Origin: Nocardiopsis sp. N85
GTDB taxonomy: Bacteria; Actinomycetota; Actinomycetes; Streptosporangiales; Streptosporangiaceae
Direction of reading: 5' to 3'
Assembly: GCF_028882275.1 (NCBI RefSeq)
Contig: NZ_JARBUT010000013.1
Coordinates: 62,001-126,000 of the forward strand
Length of the DNA stretch: 64,000 nt
Every line of letters starts with the position of its first letter. Position 1 is the first letter of the stretch. The notes below the pieces were generated by a model. That model worked only from the letters and a program-made list of their open reading frames with translations, did no database searches and had not been told where the DNA came from. Below are positions 32,026-42,118 of this stretch, in pieces. A program made the position numbers and the translations under genes.

Positions 32026-32114
32026 CCCTTGGACCCGCCCGCCACCGTCCTCGCCGGGGGGTCCGCGGACGCGGGCCCCTTGGCCGTGCCCCGGAATGAT
32101 CCTCCGAACACGGA

Positions 32115-32843
32115 CTAGGGCCGGCCGGGCTTGACGGCGGTGACCGCCATCGCCATCCCGAACACCCGCAGCGGCGTCCCCTCCAGCACGTCCGACAGGG
32201 ACCGGAGGGGGCGCGGGCGTCGGTCGAAGGCCGGCATCAGGTAGTCGATCGCCCGCACCCGCAGGCCGACCCCTCGCAGTAGTCGGCCCATCTCCTGGGT
32301 GGTGAACGCGCGGACGTCGGACATCCGCCCGTGCAGCGGGGGCACCCACGGCAGGAACGGAGCGGTCAACGCCGGCATGCGCCGATCGCCCCACAGCACG
32401 CCGTGGGTCTCGAAGGGGAACCACCGGTTGGAGGTGGTGAGCGAGAACGCCCCGCCGGGTTTGAGGACGCGGTGGATCTCGCCCAGCGCCGACCCCAGGT
32501 CATCGATGTGCTCGACCACCTCGAACGCGGTGACACGGTCGAAGGTGTTGGGATCGAAGGCGAGCGAGTCGGCCGACATCTTGTGAAGGCCGATCCGATC
32601 CTCCAACGGGGTGCCGGCGATGCGCTCGGCGAACAGGTCCAACCGCTGCGGCTCCAGGTCGATGGCGTCGACCCGCACGTAGTCGTCGGCGATCTCGACG
32701 GTGTGGGCACCGTCGCCACAACCGATGTCGAGCAGTCGGTCCCCCCGGACGGGCAGGTGCCGCGAGACGGCTCCGACCCGTTTGGCCACTCCGCGTCGCC
32801 CGAAGGCGCCGGAGGGATCACCGATCCCCGGCCCATCGTTCAT
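32115..32843 (-). CDS. Class I SAM-dependent methyltransferase
   Basis: 242 residues. Motif I is LLDIGCGDGAHTVEIA (about 38-53), then DAIDLEPQRLDLF, the post-motif FDRVTAFEVVEHIDDL and RVLKPGGAFSLTTSN. This is the UbiG/Methyltransf_11 type; the substrate cannot be told from sequence. ATG at 32843 with GGAGAG upstream. It is convergent with pcnA. Confidence 0.85.
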   Translation of the reverse strand: MNDGPGIGDPSGAFGRRGVAKRVGAVSRHLPVRGDRLLDIGCGDGAHTVEIADDYVRVDAIDLEPQRLDLFAERIAGTPLEDRIGLHKMSADSLAFDPNTFDRVTAFEVVEHIDDLGSALGEIHRVLKPGGAFSLTTSNRWFPFETHGVLWGDRRMPALTAPFLPWVPPLHGRMSDVRAFTTQEMGRLLRGVGLRVRAIDYLMPAFDRRPRPLRSLSDVLEGTPLRVFGMAMAVTAVKPGRP

Positions 32844-32971
32844 GGCACACCATCTCTCCGCATCGACGAGTCCTTGGCCGGGACACTACAGCAAGTGATG
32901 GATTGATCACGGAAGGATCGATCGCTGTATGGACATGTCGACACCCCGGCTTCGGAGTCCGGCCGTCCCGC

Positions 32972-33421
32972 TCAACAGGCACAGGTGGGGGCGCCCTCGG
33001 GGGCGGTCAGCGGGTCGGCCGGGGAACGCCGGGCCCCATCGGCGGTCTCCACCGCGAAACCCTCGCGGATCCAGTACTCGATGCCGCCCGCCATCTCCTT
33101 GACGCGGTATCCCAGACGGGCGAACTCCAGGGCGCCCTTGGCGGCGCCGTCGCACCCCGGGCCCCAGCAGTACACGACCACCGGTCGGGACGGGTCGACG
33201 AGCGCGGCCGCCTCCGCGGCGATCCGGGTCCTGGGCAGGTGTACCGCGCCGGGCACGCGGGCCTGGTCCCAGGCGACGTCGGCGCGGGTGTCCACCAGGG
33301 TGAAACCCGGGTCCCCGGTCGCCATGGCGGCACTCACGTCGGACACGTCGGTGTACAGGGCCAGACGCGCCGAGAAGTGGGCGACGGCCTCGGAAGGGTC
33401 GGCGAAACGCGATGTCATCAT
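32972..33421 (-). CDS. Rhodanese-like domain protein
   Basis: 149 residues, a single rhodanese domain. TLVDTRADVAWDQARVPGAV is the CH2A-type region. The active-site loop is VVYCWGPGCDGAAKGALEFA with its cysteine. GYRVKEMAGGIEYWIREG is the conserved end. The protein ends in a Cys-rich PTCAC. Two consecutive ATG codons (33421 and 33418) are possible starts, overlapped by a TGTCGACA palindrome. Likely a sulfur-transfer or persulfide-handling role. Divergent from the Lrp gene, which may regulate it. Confidence 0.85.
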   Translation of the reverse strand: MMTSRFADPSEAVAHFSARLALYTDVSDVSAAMATGDPGFTLVDTRADVAWDQARVPGAVHLPRTRIAAEAAALVDPSRPVVVYCWGPGCDGAAKGALEFARLGYRVKEMAGGIEYWIREGFAVETADGARRSPADPLTAPEGAPTCAC

Positions 33422-33515
33422 GTCGACAAGGCTAGATTCGGGGACCGATCGGGGAACAGGTGTGATCCACGGTCTCACCTTGTTCCGACCGTGGAACACG
33501 CGGTATATCCCTTTC

Positions 33516-33974
33516 ATGACCGACGTATCCCTGGACGAGACCGATCTGCGCCTGTTGGCCGCCCTCCAGGCCGATGGCCGGGCCGGGTACGCCGAGCTGG
33601 CCCGGACCGTTGCCATGTCCGCCAGCGCCGTCGCCGAACGCGTGCGCCGGTTGGAGGCCGCCGGCGTCATCTCCGGTTACACCGCCGTCGTCGACCCCGA
33701 GCGGTTGGGGTTCACCGTGTCCGCCTTCGTCCGCCTGTCCTACCCCAACGGCAACCACAAGCCCTTTCACGACCTGCTGGCCACCACGCCCGAGATCCTC
33801 GAAGCCCACCACATCACCGGTGAGGACTGCTTCCTGCTCAAGGTCCTCGCACGTTCCATGCGTCACCTGGAGGAGGTGGTGGGTCGCGTCGCCACCCTGG
33901 GCGCGGTCACCACCAACGTCGTCTACTCCAGCCCGCTCACCGGGCGCGCGCCCACCGAGGCGCGAAGGGCGTGA
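33516..33974 (+). CDS. Lrp/AsnC family transcriptional regulator
   Basis: 152 residues. N-terminal HTH (LDETDLRLLAALQADGRAGY, then MSASAVAERVRRLEAAGVI). C-terminal RAM ligand-binding domain (YTAVVDPERLGFTVSAFVRL, then ITGEDCFLLKVLARSMRHLE). ATG at 33516. Divergent from the rhodanese gene with 94 bp between starts, suggesting local control. The effector, probably an amino acid, is unknown. Confidence 0.9.
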   Translation: MTDVSLDETDLRLLAALQADGRAGYAELARTVAMSASAVAERVRRLEAAGVISGYTAVVDPERLGFTVSAFVRLSYPNGNHKPFHDLLATTPEILEAHHITGEDCFLLKVLARSMRHLEEVVGRVATLGAVTTNVVYSSPLTGRAPTEARRA

Positions 33975-34019
33975 CGGCGGTCATTGCGCGGATCGGACCT
34001 TCGGCATGACACTGGCGCG

Positions 34020-34565
34020 ATGAGCCTGACCACCTGGTACCTGGAGATGACCGACCTCGGTGACCTGCGCCCCGCGCGGGAGCCGGAGGGCGACGTACGG
34101 TTCGTCCGTGTGGGGATCCCCAGCCCCGCGTTCAGCCGGTTCCTCTACGAGCGCGTCGGCGGTGACTGGCAGTGGGTCGACCGCCTCACCTGGACCCCGG
34201 AGCGGTGGAGGGCCTGGGTCGACCGCCCCGCCGTGGAGACCTGGGTGCTCTACCAGGACGGGGCCCCCGCCGGCTACGCCGAGTTGGAGGCCCAGGACGA
34301 CGGCGCGGTCGAGATCCTCTACTTCGGTCTCATGCCCGGCTTCCTCGGCCACGGGCTGGGCGGGCACACGCTCACCCTCGCCCTGCGTCGCGCCTGGGAC
34401 CTGGCAGACCGGCTCCCCGGCCGGGAGCCCACCCGCCGGGTATGGCTGCACACCTGCTCCCTCGACGGCGAGCACGCGCTCACCAACTACCGCGCGCGGG
34501 GCCTGGAGATCTACAGGACGACACACGAACAGGTCGACACGTCGACCAAGGGGCGTGTCGCCTGA
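34020..34565 (+). CDS. GNAT family N-acetyltransferase
   Basis: 181 residues. The acetyl-CoA-binding loop is LMPGFLGHGLGGHTLTLALR (the Q/RxxGxG/A equivalent), preceded by GYAELEAQDDGAVEILYFGL. C-terminal HALTNYRARGLEIY is typical of GNATs. The ATG at 34020 has no clear ribosome site. Substrate unknown. The gene ends 8 bp before the stop of the convergent MFS gene. Confidence 0.82.
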   Translation: MSLTTWYLEMTDLGDLRPAREPEGDVRFVRVGIPSPAFSRFLYERVGGDWQWVDRLTWTPERWRAWVDRPAVETWVLYQDGAPAGYAELEAQDDGAVEILYFGLMPGFLGHGLGGHTLTLALRRAWDLADRLPGREPTRRVWLHTCSLDGEHALTNYRARGLEIYRTTHEQVDTSTKGRVA

Positions 34566-34572
34566 GACCCGC

Positions 34573-35865
34573 TCACGCCTCCGTGGTCTCGGGCAGCGCG
34601 ACGGTGACGCGCTCCCTGAGGGACCAGACCAGGCTCGCCGCGAGGTAGACGGCGGCCATCCCGATCACCACGGTCGCCCCCGCCCCCGAGGGCGGCACCA
34701 GAGCCGCGGCCAACGCCGCGCCGAGCACGAACGTGGCGTTGAAGAGCACGTCGTACACCGAGAACACGCGGCCGCGGAAGGCGTCGTCGACATGTCGCTG
34801 TACCAACGTGTCGACGGTGACCTTCACCCCCTGGGACACGAACCCCAGCACGAACGCCGCCACCGGGAACAGCACGGGTGAGAACGGCAGGGCGAAGAGC
34901 ACCAGCGCCACCGCCGCCGCCAGCAGCTGGAGTCGGATCCACGTCCCCGGCGTCATCCGCTTCGTCGCCCACGGGGTGGCCACCGCGCCGAGGAAGAACC
35001 CGATCGCCAGCACCGCCGCCGCCACGGAGAACCCGGCCAGGCCCGCCACCCCGCCGCCGGTGAACGTGTTGTCGTACAGCAGCAGCGTCATCAGCGAGGA
35101 GATCCCGAACAGCGTCCGGTGCAGCCCGATCGTGGCCAGGGCGTCCCGGGCCGGCGGGCGCGACCAGATGTGCCGCACCCCGGCGACCATGCCGCGCACC
35201 GATCCCCGCACGGCGTCCCGCACCTCAGCGGGTTCCCGCTCCATGTGGGGGCCCAGCTCCCGGTACCCCAGGGAGAGGGAGACCAGCCCGGCGCCGACGA
35301 AGCCGAGAGCGGCGGTCACCAGGACGACGCCCGTACCGAGCGCTCCGGCACCGCCGAGCACCCCGAGCACCAGACCGGCTCCGGTGCCCAGTGAGCTCGC
35401 CACGGTCCCACAGGTCGGCGTGACGGCGTTGGCCATCATGAGCTGTTCGCGCGGCACCACGTACGGCAGCCCCGCGGACAGCCCGGACAGGAAGAACCGA
35501 TTGACACTCAACACCAGGAGCGCCGCGACGAAGAAGGCCGGGCCCTCGCCCCCGGTCACCACCACCGCGCTGACCACCGCCAGCGCGGCCTTGGCCAGCG
35601 CGGACAGCAGGAGCACCTGGCGGCGCGGCCACCGGTCGATGAGCACCCCGGCGAACGGCGCCACCACCGAGAACGGCAGGAGCAGCACCGCGAAGGCCGT
35701 CGCCACGGCGGCCGCGCTCGTGTGCTGCTCGGGGTTGAAGAAGACGAAGCCGGCCAGGCCCGCCTGATAGACCCCGTCGGAGAACTGCGAGACCAGCCGG
35801 GTACCGAAGAGCCGGCGGAACCGGGAGCCCTGGAGAACCGTGCGCAGATCGCCGAAGAAGGACAC
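34573..35865 (-). CDS. MFS transporter (drug-efflux type)
   Basis: 430 residues with about 12 hydrophobic segments and the loop motif GVLIDRWPRRQVLL between segments 2 and 3. GTRLVSQFSDGVYQAGLAGF at the N-terminus and QGVKVTVDTLVQRHVDDAFR in the second half resemble the MFS_3 enterobactin-exporter-like group. Direction and substrate are unknown. It is leftward and separated from ino1 by 55 bp. Confidence 0.85.
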   Translation of the reverse strand: MSFFGDLRTVLQGSRFRRLFGTRLVSQFSDGVYQAGLAGFVFFNPEQHTSAAAVATAFAVLLLPFSVVAPFAGVLIDRWPRRQVLLLSALAKAALAVVSAVVVTGGEGPAFFVAALLVLSVNRFFLSGLSAGLPYVVPREQLMMANAVTPTCGTVASSLGTGAGLVLGVLGGAGALGTGVVLVTAALGFVGAGLVSLSLGYRELGPHMEREPAEVRDAVRGSVRGMVAGVRHIWSRPPARDALATIGLHRTLFGISSLMTLLLYDNTFTGGGVAGLAGFSVAAAVLAIGFFLGAVATPWATKRMTPGTWIRLQLLAAAVALVLFALPFSPVLFPVAAFVLGFVSQGVKVTVDTLVQRHVDDAFRGRVFSVYDVLFNATFVLGAALAAALVPPSGAGATVVIGMAAVYLAASLVWSLRERVTVALPETTEA

Positions 35866-35920
35866 GCCACCAGGGTAGGGCGTGCCCGGGGCCGGGCCGG
35901 CCCCGGGCGTCCGCCCCGCG

Positions 35921-36991
35921 CTACTCGCCCGCGATGAAGCGCTCGACCGCGTCGTGCGCCTCGGCGTCGCTGTACTGCTCGGGCGGCGACTTCATGAAGT
36001 AGGAGGAGGGCGCGAGGATCGGGCCGCCGACGCCGCGGTCCTTGGCGATCTTCGCGGCGCGCACCGCGTCGATGATGATGCCCGCGGAGTTCGGGGAGTC
36101 CCAGACCTCCAGCTTGTACTCCAGGCTGAGCGGCACGTCGCCGAAGGCACGACCCTCCAGGCGCACGTACGCCCACTTGCGGTCGTCCAGCCACGGCACG
36201 TGGTCCGAGGGGCCGATGTGCACGGCACCGGCCTTCAGCTCGTGGGGGATCTGCGAGGTGACCGACTGGGTCTTGGAGATCTTCTTGGACTCCAGGCGGT
36301 CGCGTTCGAGCATGTTCTTGAAGTCCATGTTGCCGCCGAAGTTCAGCTGGTAGGTGCGGTCGACGATCACACCGCGGTCCTCGAACAGCTTCGACAGCAC
36401 CCGGTGGGTGATGGTCGCGCCCACCTGGGACTTGATGTCGTCACCGATGATCGGCACGCCGGCCTCGGTGAACTTGGCGGCCCACTCGGGGTCGGAGGCG
36501 ATGAACACCGGCAGGGCGTTGACGAAGGCCACGCCCGCGTCGATCGCGCACTGGGCGTAGAACTTGCCGGCCTCCTCCGAGCCCACGGGGAGGTAGGAGA
36601 CGAGGACGTCGGCCTCGCTGTGCTTGAGGGCGGCGACCACGTCCACGGCGTCCTCGGGGGACTCCTGGATCATCTCCCGGTAGTACTTGCCGAGACCGTC
36701 GTAGGTGGGGCCGCGCATGACGGTGACGCCGGTGGGCGGCACGTCGCAGATCTTGACGGTGTTGTTCTCACTGGCCACGATGGCGTCGGCCAGATCGTGG
36801 CCGACCTTCTTGGCGTCCACGTCGAAGGCGGCGACGAACTCGATGTCGCGCACGTGGTAGGGACCGAACCGAACGTGCATCAGGCCCGGGACCCGGGAAT
36901 CGGGGTCGGCGTCCTTGTAGTAGTGCACGCCTTGGACGAGCGACGCCGCACAATTGCCGACGCCCACGACGGCTACACGTACCGAACCCAT
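35921..36991 (-). CDS. ino1: Inositol-3-phosphate synthase
   Basis: NAD-dependent isomerase making myo-inositol-1-phosphate from glucose-6-phosphate, first step toward phosphatidylinositol and mycothiol. 356 residues, the short actinobacterial type. NAD motif [17 protein letters not shown] at residues about 5-21; catalytic-domain sequences [28 protein letters not shown] and [16 protein letters not shown] at 36991 with AAGGAGC 7 nt upstream. A PadR-type gene often lies next to ino1 in other actinobacteria; here it is missing. Confidence 0.95.
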   Translation of the reverse strand: MGSVRVAVVGVGNCAASLVQGVHYYKDADPDSRVPGLMHVRFGPYHVRDIEFVAAFDVDAKKVGHDLADAIVASENNTVKICDVPPTGVTVMRGPTYDGLGKYYREMIQESPEDAVDVVAALKHSEADVLVSYLPVGSEEAGKFYAQCAIDAGVAFVNALPVFIASDPEWAAKFTEAGVPIIGDDIKSQVGATITHRVLSKLFEDRGVIVDRTYQLNFGGNMDFKNMLERDRLESKKISKTQSVTSQIPHELKAGAVHIGPSDHVPWLDDRKWAYVRLEGRAFGDVPLSLEYKLEVWDSPNSAGIIIDAVRAAKIAKDRGVGGPILAPSSYFMKSPPEQYSDAEAHDAVERFIAGE

Positions 36992-37823
36992 TGGTCCTTG
37001 CTCCTTCTCGTTCGCGAACATGGATGCCACGGCGCGCGACGGCGCCCCCGTGCCCTGGGGCCGGTGGGGGACGGCCGCCCCGCGTTCGTTCTCCGTATGT
37101 GCTCAGCGGTTCGCACGGTGTTTCTGTTCCCGACCCGGACGGTCGGGCGGGGGAGGAACATGCGTCTCCGCCTGTTTTGTTCGGATATGACTCTATCTTC
37201 GGTCATCCGGGGAACCGCATGTCACGCCGGGTGACACCATCGTTCCGCAAGCGTCGGCACCCTTCCGTGTCCGTCCCCTCCTCCGTCGCGTCGCGCGCGA
37301 AATGTCACACACCCCCTCCATTCTGCGCCGACACCGCCTCGACCTTCCCTGGTGATACCGACCGGTGTTCGGTTCCATGGCCGCGAACAGCGTGAACGGT
37401 ACGAGGCAGGCGGTACGTGGTGGATTGTTCCGCCGCACGCGGTACTCTCGCGCGTGGGTTGTGCTATACCGGCTCCTCGCCTTAACGTGACCTGTGATTT
37501 GCGTGTGATGGCCGGTACAGCTCCCCGCCCCGCCCCCGACACGATGGACATCGGCCGACACCTACGGGGCTGAGGTCCCTACCGGCCGAGGACCAGGAGG
37601 ATGCAGCGGCCGACGTCTTCGTGACCTGTTGAAAACCTTCGCCCCGACCGGGGCGTCCTTTTATCAAGCCTTGAAGCACGGGCGACGGTGACGGGGTTCG
37701 GGCAAGGCCCCGCCCCGTCACCGTGGAACAGGTCGCGGACCACCGATCCCCCAGGGGGACCGTCCCCCCGTTCCACCAAGGAATCGTCAGGCCGACCGGC
37801 CGCGAAAGGCAATCGAGGACCAC
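36992..37823. other. ino1-ponA divergent intergenic region
   Basis: About 830 bp without a gene I can support. It must contain the promoters of the divergent ino1 and ponA. A small hairpin with a T-run occurs at 37640-37655, 170 bp before ponA. No riboswitch consensus was recognised by eye. Confidence 0.5.
37640..37655 (+). terminator. Terminator-like hairpin in the ponA leader
   Basis: 6-bp stem CGCCCC/GGGGCG with a 4-nt loop followed by TCCTTTTAT. It points rightward, in front of ponA, with no gene upstream to terminate. It may be a leader attenuator or end a small RNA. Confidence 0.5.
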
Positions 37824-40739
37824 GTGAGTACCGAACGACGACGGAGCGCCGATGACGGCCGTCGCCGGGCCGACGGCCCGGCGAACGGCCCCGGCGGCAA
37901 CGGCGGGAGGCGCCGGGCCGAGGGCCCGCCGCCCCGGGAACAACGTGCCGGAGGGCGCCGATCCCCGGATGCGGAGAATGGTTTCTGGGGGGAGGAGGAC
38001 CGTCCGAGGCGTCGTCCCCCCGCCGATGACGCGCGCCCCGAGGACCGGGGCGGCCGCCGTAGGGCCGAGGGTGAGCGTCCGCGCCGCCCGGAGGGCCAGG
38101 GGCAGCGCCGCCGCCCGCCCGAGGACGACCCGCGTCGCCGCGGTGAAGGCCCGCGCCGCCGGCCTCCGGCCGACGGCGAGCGACCCCGGCGCCGCCCGGA
38201 GGACGCCGAGCACGGTGCCCGCTCCGAGGGCGGCCGACGCCGGCCGCCGCAGGACGGTGCCCGCCCCGGCGGCCGTCGGCGTGCCGAGGGTGGTCCGCGC
38301 GACCCCCGCGACCGTGAGCACGGTGCCCGCTCAGAGGGCGGCCGACGCCGTGCGGCCGCGGCCGCCGGCGGTGGCGGACGCGGTGGGGGACGTGGCGGCG
38401 GTGGACGCCGCCGCGAGGAGGGGCCGGACGACCGCCCCTGGTGGAAGCGCTTCCTGTCCAAGGCCTGGAAGCCCGCGCTGGCGGTGTTCGGCCTGATGAT
38501 CATCGGCGGTGTGGCGGCCTTCGCGCTCCTCTACGCCCAGGCTCCCGACCCCAAGGATCTGGACGCGAAGGAGGACGCCATGCGGTCGGCCACCCAGATC
38601 TTCTGGGAGACCGGCGACGTCGCGGTCACCACCGGCGAGGTCCGCCGTATCGAGGTCCAGTACGAGGACATCCCGCCGCACGTCATCGACGGCATCATCG
38701 CCGCCGAGCAGCACACGTTCTTCGAGGACCCCGCGATCAGCATCATGGGCATCGGCCGTGCCCTGGTCTACCGCGGCGAGGCCGGCGGCGGCTCGACCAT
38801 CACCCAGCAGATGGCCCGCAACTACTACAGCGACCTCGACGGCTACGGCACCATCGAGCGCAAGATCCGCGAGATCTTCATCTCCATCAAGCTCGGCCAG
38901 AGGATGGAGAAGGAGGAGATCCTGGAGCGCTACGTCAACACGATCTACTTCGGCCGTCAGGCCATGGGGATCGAGATGGCGGCCCGCCAGTACTTCGACA
39001 AGAGCGTGACGGAACTCGACGAGGCGGAGGCCGCCTACCTCGGCCTCGTCATCCAGATGCCGGCCAACTTCGAGAACTCCCAACTGGGTCCCTGGACCGA
39101 AAAATACCTCCACGAGGAGCGCTGGCCCTACATGCAGGGACAGCTGGCGGCCATGAAGGAGGAGAACGGCCGTGGGCTGTCCAAGGAGGAGGCCCAGGCC
39201 CTGGAGATCCCCCCGACGACCCAGTGGGGCCCCAGTGCCGAGGGCGAGGAGTCCGAGGAGGAGACCGAGGACGAGTTCGACCCCAAGCCCGGCTACGTCC
39301 GCGACGCCGTCATCACCGAACTCGTCGAGCGCTACGGGCTCACCTCGGAGCAGATCGCCACCAAGGGCTACAAGGTCGAGACCTCCCTCAACCCCGACCT
39401 CATGGACGCGGCCTACTCCGCGTTCGACACCCTGCCCGGACATCCGGAGGACACCCGCAAGGGTCTGACCGCGATCAACCCCGCCACCGGCGAGATCGTG
39501 GCCTTCCGCGGCGGTTCCGACGTGGGCGTCCAGTTGAACCAGTCCCTGGTGGAGCGCACCCAGGCGGGTTCGTCGTACAAGCCCTACGTGCTCGCCGAGG
39601 CGCTCAAACAGAACATCAGCCTCAGGACCCTGATGAACGGCGACTCGCCGCAGAACTTCGCCGGTCTGGAGAGCGAGGTCAAGAACGCCGACGGGAAAAG
39701 CCACGGGGCGGTCGACCTCGTCGAGTCCACGATGCACTCCTACAACACCCCGTACGTGCAGCTCGCCGAGAAGGTGACCCCGGTCAAGGTCGACGAGACG
39801 GCCGTCGCCGCGGGTGTGGACCCGGAGCAGATCAAGACCTCCACCCAGGGGCCGCTGATCGCCCTGGGCACCCACCAGGTCAGTGCCCTGGACCAGGCCA
39901 CCGGCTACGCCACCTTCGCCGCGCAGGGTCTGCACCGCCCCGCCCACATGGTGACCAAGGTGACCAGCAAGGAGGGCACCGAGGTCCAGCCCAACGACGT
40001 GCAGGAGATCGAGACCGGGACCCGGGCCATGAGCGCCGACGTCGCCAACGACGTCACCTACGCACTGACCGAGGTCGTCGCGAACGGCGGTGGTTCCAAC
40101 GCCGCGCTGCCCGACGGTCGCCCGGTCGCCGGCAAGACCGGTACCTCCTCCGGCGCCATCTCGGCCTGGTTCGTCGGCTACGTGCCCCAGCTGTCCGTGG
40201 CCGTGGGCCTCAGCCGCGAGGACGCCAACGTCGGTCTGGAGTTCGACGGCATCGCCAACAGCGATGTGTACGGTGGCCGTACCTCGGCCACGGTGTGGAA
40301 CGCGTTCATGGTCCAGGCCATCGAGATCATGGAACTGGAGCCGCAGAACTTCCCGCCGGCCGCGAACGTCGGCACGGACCAGAGCTTCGCCCCCTCGCCG
40401 AGTCCCGATCCGACGCCGTCCGCGAGCGACTCCCCGGAGGAGCCGAGTGACGATCCCACCCCGGACGTCCCGTGCGACCCGAACGACGTCGACCCGAACA
40501 ACCCCAACTGCGCCGGGTTCCCGACCGAGCCCGACTGCGAACGGTTCGACTTCGAGTGCCCGGGCGATGACGGCGATAACGACGGGGAGAGCCCGGGTCC
40601 GGAGGACTGCTTCGGTCTCCCCCTGGACGACCCCTGCTGGTCCGGTGATGACGATGGTGACGACGGCAACACCGGCCGCCCCGGACAGGACCAGAGTCAG
40701 AACGGCCGGGTGGTCATCCTCGGCTCGCGTGACGACTGA
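37824..40739 (+). CDS. ponA: Class A penicillin-binding protein (bifunctional peptidoglycan synthase)
   Basis: 971 residues. The first about 205 residues are a very Arg/Pro/Glu-rich cytoplasmic tail with repeated GGRRR and a duplicated EHGARSEGGRRR. A membrane anchor follows (about 218-243, ALAVFGLMIIGGVAAFALLY). The glycosyltransferase 51 domain has IIAAEQHTFFEDP and GGGSTITQQMARNYY (about 290-336). The transpeptidase has SSYK (about 581-584), SYN (about 639-641) and KTGTSS (about 771). The C-terminus is a Ser/Pro/Asp/Cys-rich tail. GTG start at 37824. The long disordered tail is likely a site for regulation or phosphorylation. Neighbours rpsF-ssb-rpsR-rplI match mycobacterial ponA1 context. 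Confidence 0.95.
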   Translation: MSTERRRSADDGRRRADGPANGPGGNGGRRRAEGPPPREQRAGGRRSPDAENGFWGEEDRPRRRPPADDARPEDRGGRRRAEGERPRRPEGQGQRRRPPEDDPRRRGEGPRRRPPADGERPRRRPEDAEHGARSEGGRRRPPQDGARPGGRRRAEGGPRDPRDREHGARSEGGRRRAAAAAGGGGRGGGRGGGGRRREEGPDDRPWWKRFLSKAWKPALAVFGLMIIGGVAAFALLYAQAPDPKDLDAKEDAMRSATQIFWETGDVAVTTGEVRRIEVQYEDIPPHVIDGIIAAEQHTFFEDPAISIMGIGRALVYRGEAGGGSTITQQMARNYYSDLDGYGTIERKIREIFISIKLGQRMEKEEILERYVNTIYFGRQAMGIEMAARQYFDKSVTELDEAEAAYLGLVIQMPANFENSQLGPWTEKYLHEERWPYMQGQLAAMKEENGRGLSKEEAQALEIPPTTQWGPSAEGEESEEETEDEFDPKPGYVRDAVITELVERYGLTSEQIATKGYKVETSLNPDLMDAAYSAFDTLPGHPEDTRKGLTAINPATGEIVAFRGGSDVGVQLNQSLVERTQAGSSYKPYVLAEALKQNISLRTLMNGDSPQNFAGLESEVKNADGKSHGAVDLVESTMHSYNTPYVQLAEKVTPVKVDETAVAAGVDPEQIKTSTQGPLIALGTHQVSALDQATGYATFAAQGLHRPAHMVTKVTSKEGTEVQPNDVQEIETGTRAMSADVANDVTYALTEVVANGGGSNAALPDGRPVAGKTGTSSGAISAWFVGYVPQLSVAVGLSREDANVGLEFDGIANSDVYGGRTSATVWNAFMVQAIEIMELEPQNFPPAANVGTDQSFAPSPSPDPTPSASDSPEEPSDDPTPDVPCDPNDVDPNNPNCAGFPTEPDCERFDFECPGDDGDNDGESPGPEDCFGLPLDDPCWSGDDDGDDGNTGRPGQDQSQNGRVVILGSRDD

Positions 40740-40755
40740 TCCGACCGCCACATGA

Positions 40756-40790
40756 GAGGGGGCCGGCGCGCATCGCGCGCCGGCCCCCTC
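40756..40790. terminator. Terminator after ponA
   Basis: 16-bp perfect GC-rich stem (40756-40771 with 40775-40790), 3-nt loop, 16 bp beyond the ponA stop and before rpsF. No long U-run. Confidence 0.8.
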
Positions 40791-40970
40791 CGCGTTCTCC
40801 ACAGGTGAGGCGGATCGCGGATTCCGGTCTTCGGCTGCTGGTAACCTTGGTTCCCGTATGGCTCTGAGCCCGCACCTCCCGCGCCCACGCGCGGGACATC
40901 CCGGCGGGCTCCTGCCCTCCTGCCATGGAGATTCCATGGCCGCGACAGTCCAGAGGAGGAACGTACGCCT

Positions 40971-41261
40971 ATGCGTCGTTACGAAATCATGGTCATCCTC
41001 GACCCGAACCTCGACGAGCGCACCGTCGCCCCGTCGCTGGAGAACTTCCTGTCCGTCGTGCGCAACGACGGCGGCTCGGTCGAGAAGGTCGACATCTGGG
41101 GCAAGCGTCGGCTCGCCTACGACATCGAAAAGAACCCCGAGGGCATCTACGCCGTGATCGACCTGACGGCCGAGCCCGCCACGGTCAAGGAGCTGGACCG
41201 CCAGCTCGGTATCGCCGAGGCCGTGCTCCGCACCAAGGTCATCCGGCCCGAGGTCCACTAG
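40971..41261 (+). CDS. rpsF: 30S ribosomal protein S6
   Basis: 96 residues, [20 protein letters not shown] at the start and [20 protein letters not shown] near the end. AGGAGG about 11 nt upstream of the ATG. Head of the conserved rpsF-ssb-rpsR-rplI cluster. Confidence 0.97.
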   Translation: MRRYEIMVILDPNLDERTVAPSLENFLSVVRNDGGSVEKVDIWGKRRLAYDIEKNPEGIYAVIDLTAEPATVKELDRQLGIAEAVLRTKVIRPEVH

Positions 41262-41386
41262 CGGCTCTCGCCCGCACCCCCTACCTCTGATCCTCGGCCT
41301 CCCCACCGTCTGTCGGTGGTGGAGCGGATGATCGGGGGAGCAGGCGAAACCGCCTGATCCGATCTATCTCGAACCGGAGCCCTTTC

Positions 41387-41992
41387 ATGGCAGGCGAAAC
41401 CCAGATCACGCTCGTCGGCAACCTCGTCGACGATCCTGAACTGCGCTTCACTCCCAGTGGAGCCGCGGTCGCCAACTTCCGCGTGGCCTCGACGCCGCGC
41501 ACCTTCGACCGCGCGTCGGGGGAGTGGAAGGACGGCGAGTCCATGTTCCTCACCTGCACCGTCTGGCGGCAGTACGCGGAGAACGTCGCGGAAAGCCTCC
41601 AGCGCGGTATGCGCGTGATCGTCCAGGGGCGGCTCAAGCAGCGCTCCTACGACACCCAGCAGGGTGAGAAGCGCACCGTCTTCGAGATCGATGTCGACGA
41701 GGTCGGCCCGGCTCTGCGCAGCGCCACCGCCAAGGTGACCAAGACGCAGCGCCAGGGCGGCGGTGGCGGTTTCGGCGGGGGCGGCGGTGGCGGTTTCGGT
41801 GGCGGCCAGCCTCAGGGCGCGAGCCCGCAGGGCGGCGGCTACGGGAACCAGGGCGGTGGCTTCGGCGGCGGCCAGCCTCAGGGCGGCGGCCGCAGCGGTC
41901 CCCCCGCCGACGACCCGTGGGCGAACAACGGCGGCGGCAGCGGTGGCGGTGGCGGTTTCGGCGGCGGCTTCTCCGAAGACCCGCCGTTCTAG
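41387..41992 (+). CDS. ssb: Single-stranded DNA-binding protein
   Basis: 201 residues. The OB fold (residues about 1-110) has [19 protein letters not shown] and [19 protein letters not shown] long Gly/Gln/Phe-rich disordered linker follows. The acidic tip is SEDPPF, the hook by which SSB recruits replication and repair partners. Placed between rpsF and rpsR as in most bacteria. Confidence 0.97.
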   Translation: MAGETQITLVGNLVDDPELRFTPSGAAVANFRVASTPRTFDRASGEWKDGESMFLTCTVWRQYAENVAESLQRGMRVIVQGRLKQRSYDTQQGEKRTVFEIDVDEVGPALRSATAKVTKTQRQGGGGGFGGGGGGGFGGGQPQGASPQGGGYGNQGGGFGGGQPQGGGRSGPPADDPWANNGGGSGGGGGFGGGFSEDPPF

Positions 41993-42118
41993 ACCGTCCG
42001 GACCACCGGTCGCACAACGCATCACCCCGGCCCGGCGCCCCAAGGCGCCGAGTCCATGTACACACGTCCTCAGACCATCCCCGGGTGGACCCCGGGGCTC
42101 TTGCGAAGGAGCACCACG

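Noticed and set aside
30019..32424. 801-codon leftward frame across pcnA
   Set aside because: Antisense shadow; pcnA with its nucleotidyltransferase and HD motifs is on the other strand.
36992..37823. Riboswitch upstream of ponA
   Set aside because: Only a short hairpin with a T-run is visible; no conserved riboswitch core could be recognised by eye.
38331..41306. 991-codon leftward open frame opposite ponA and rpsF
   Set aside because: Composition typical of a codon-position shadow; crosses a terminator and two genuine genes.
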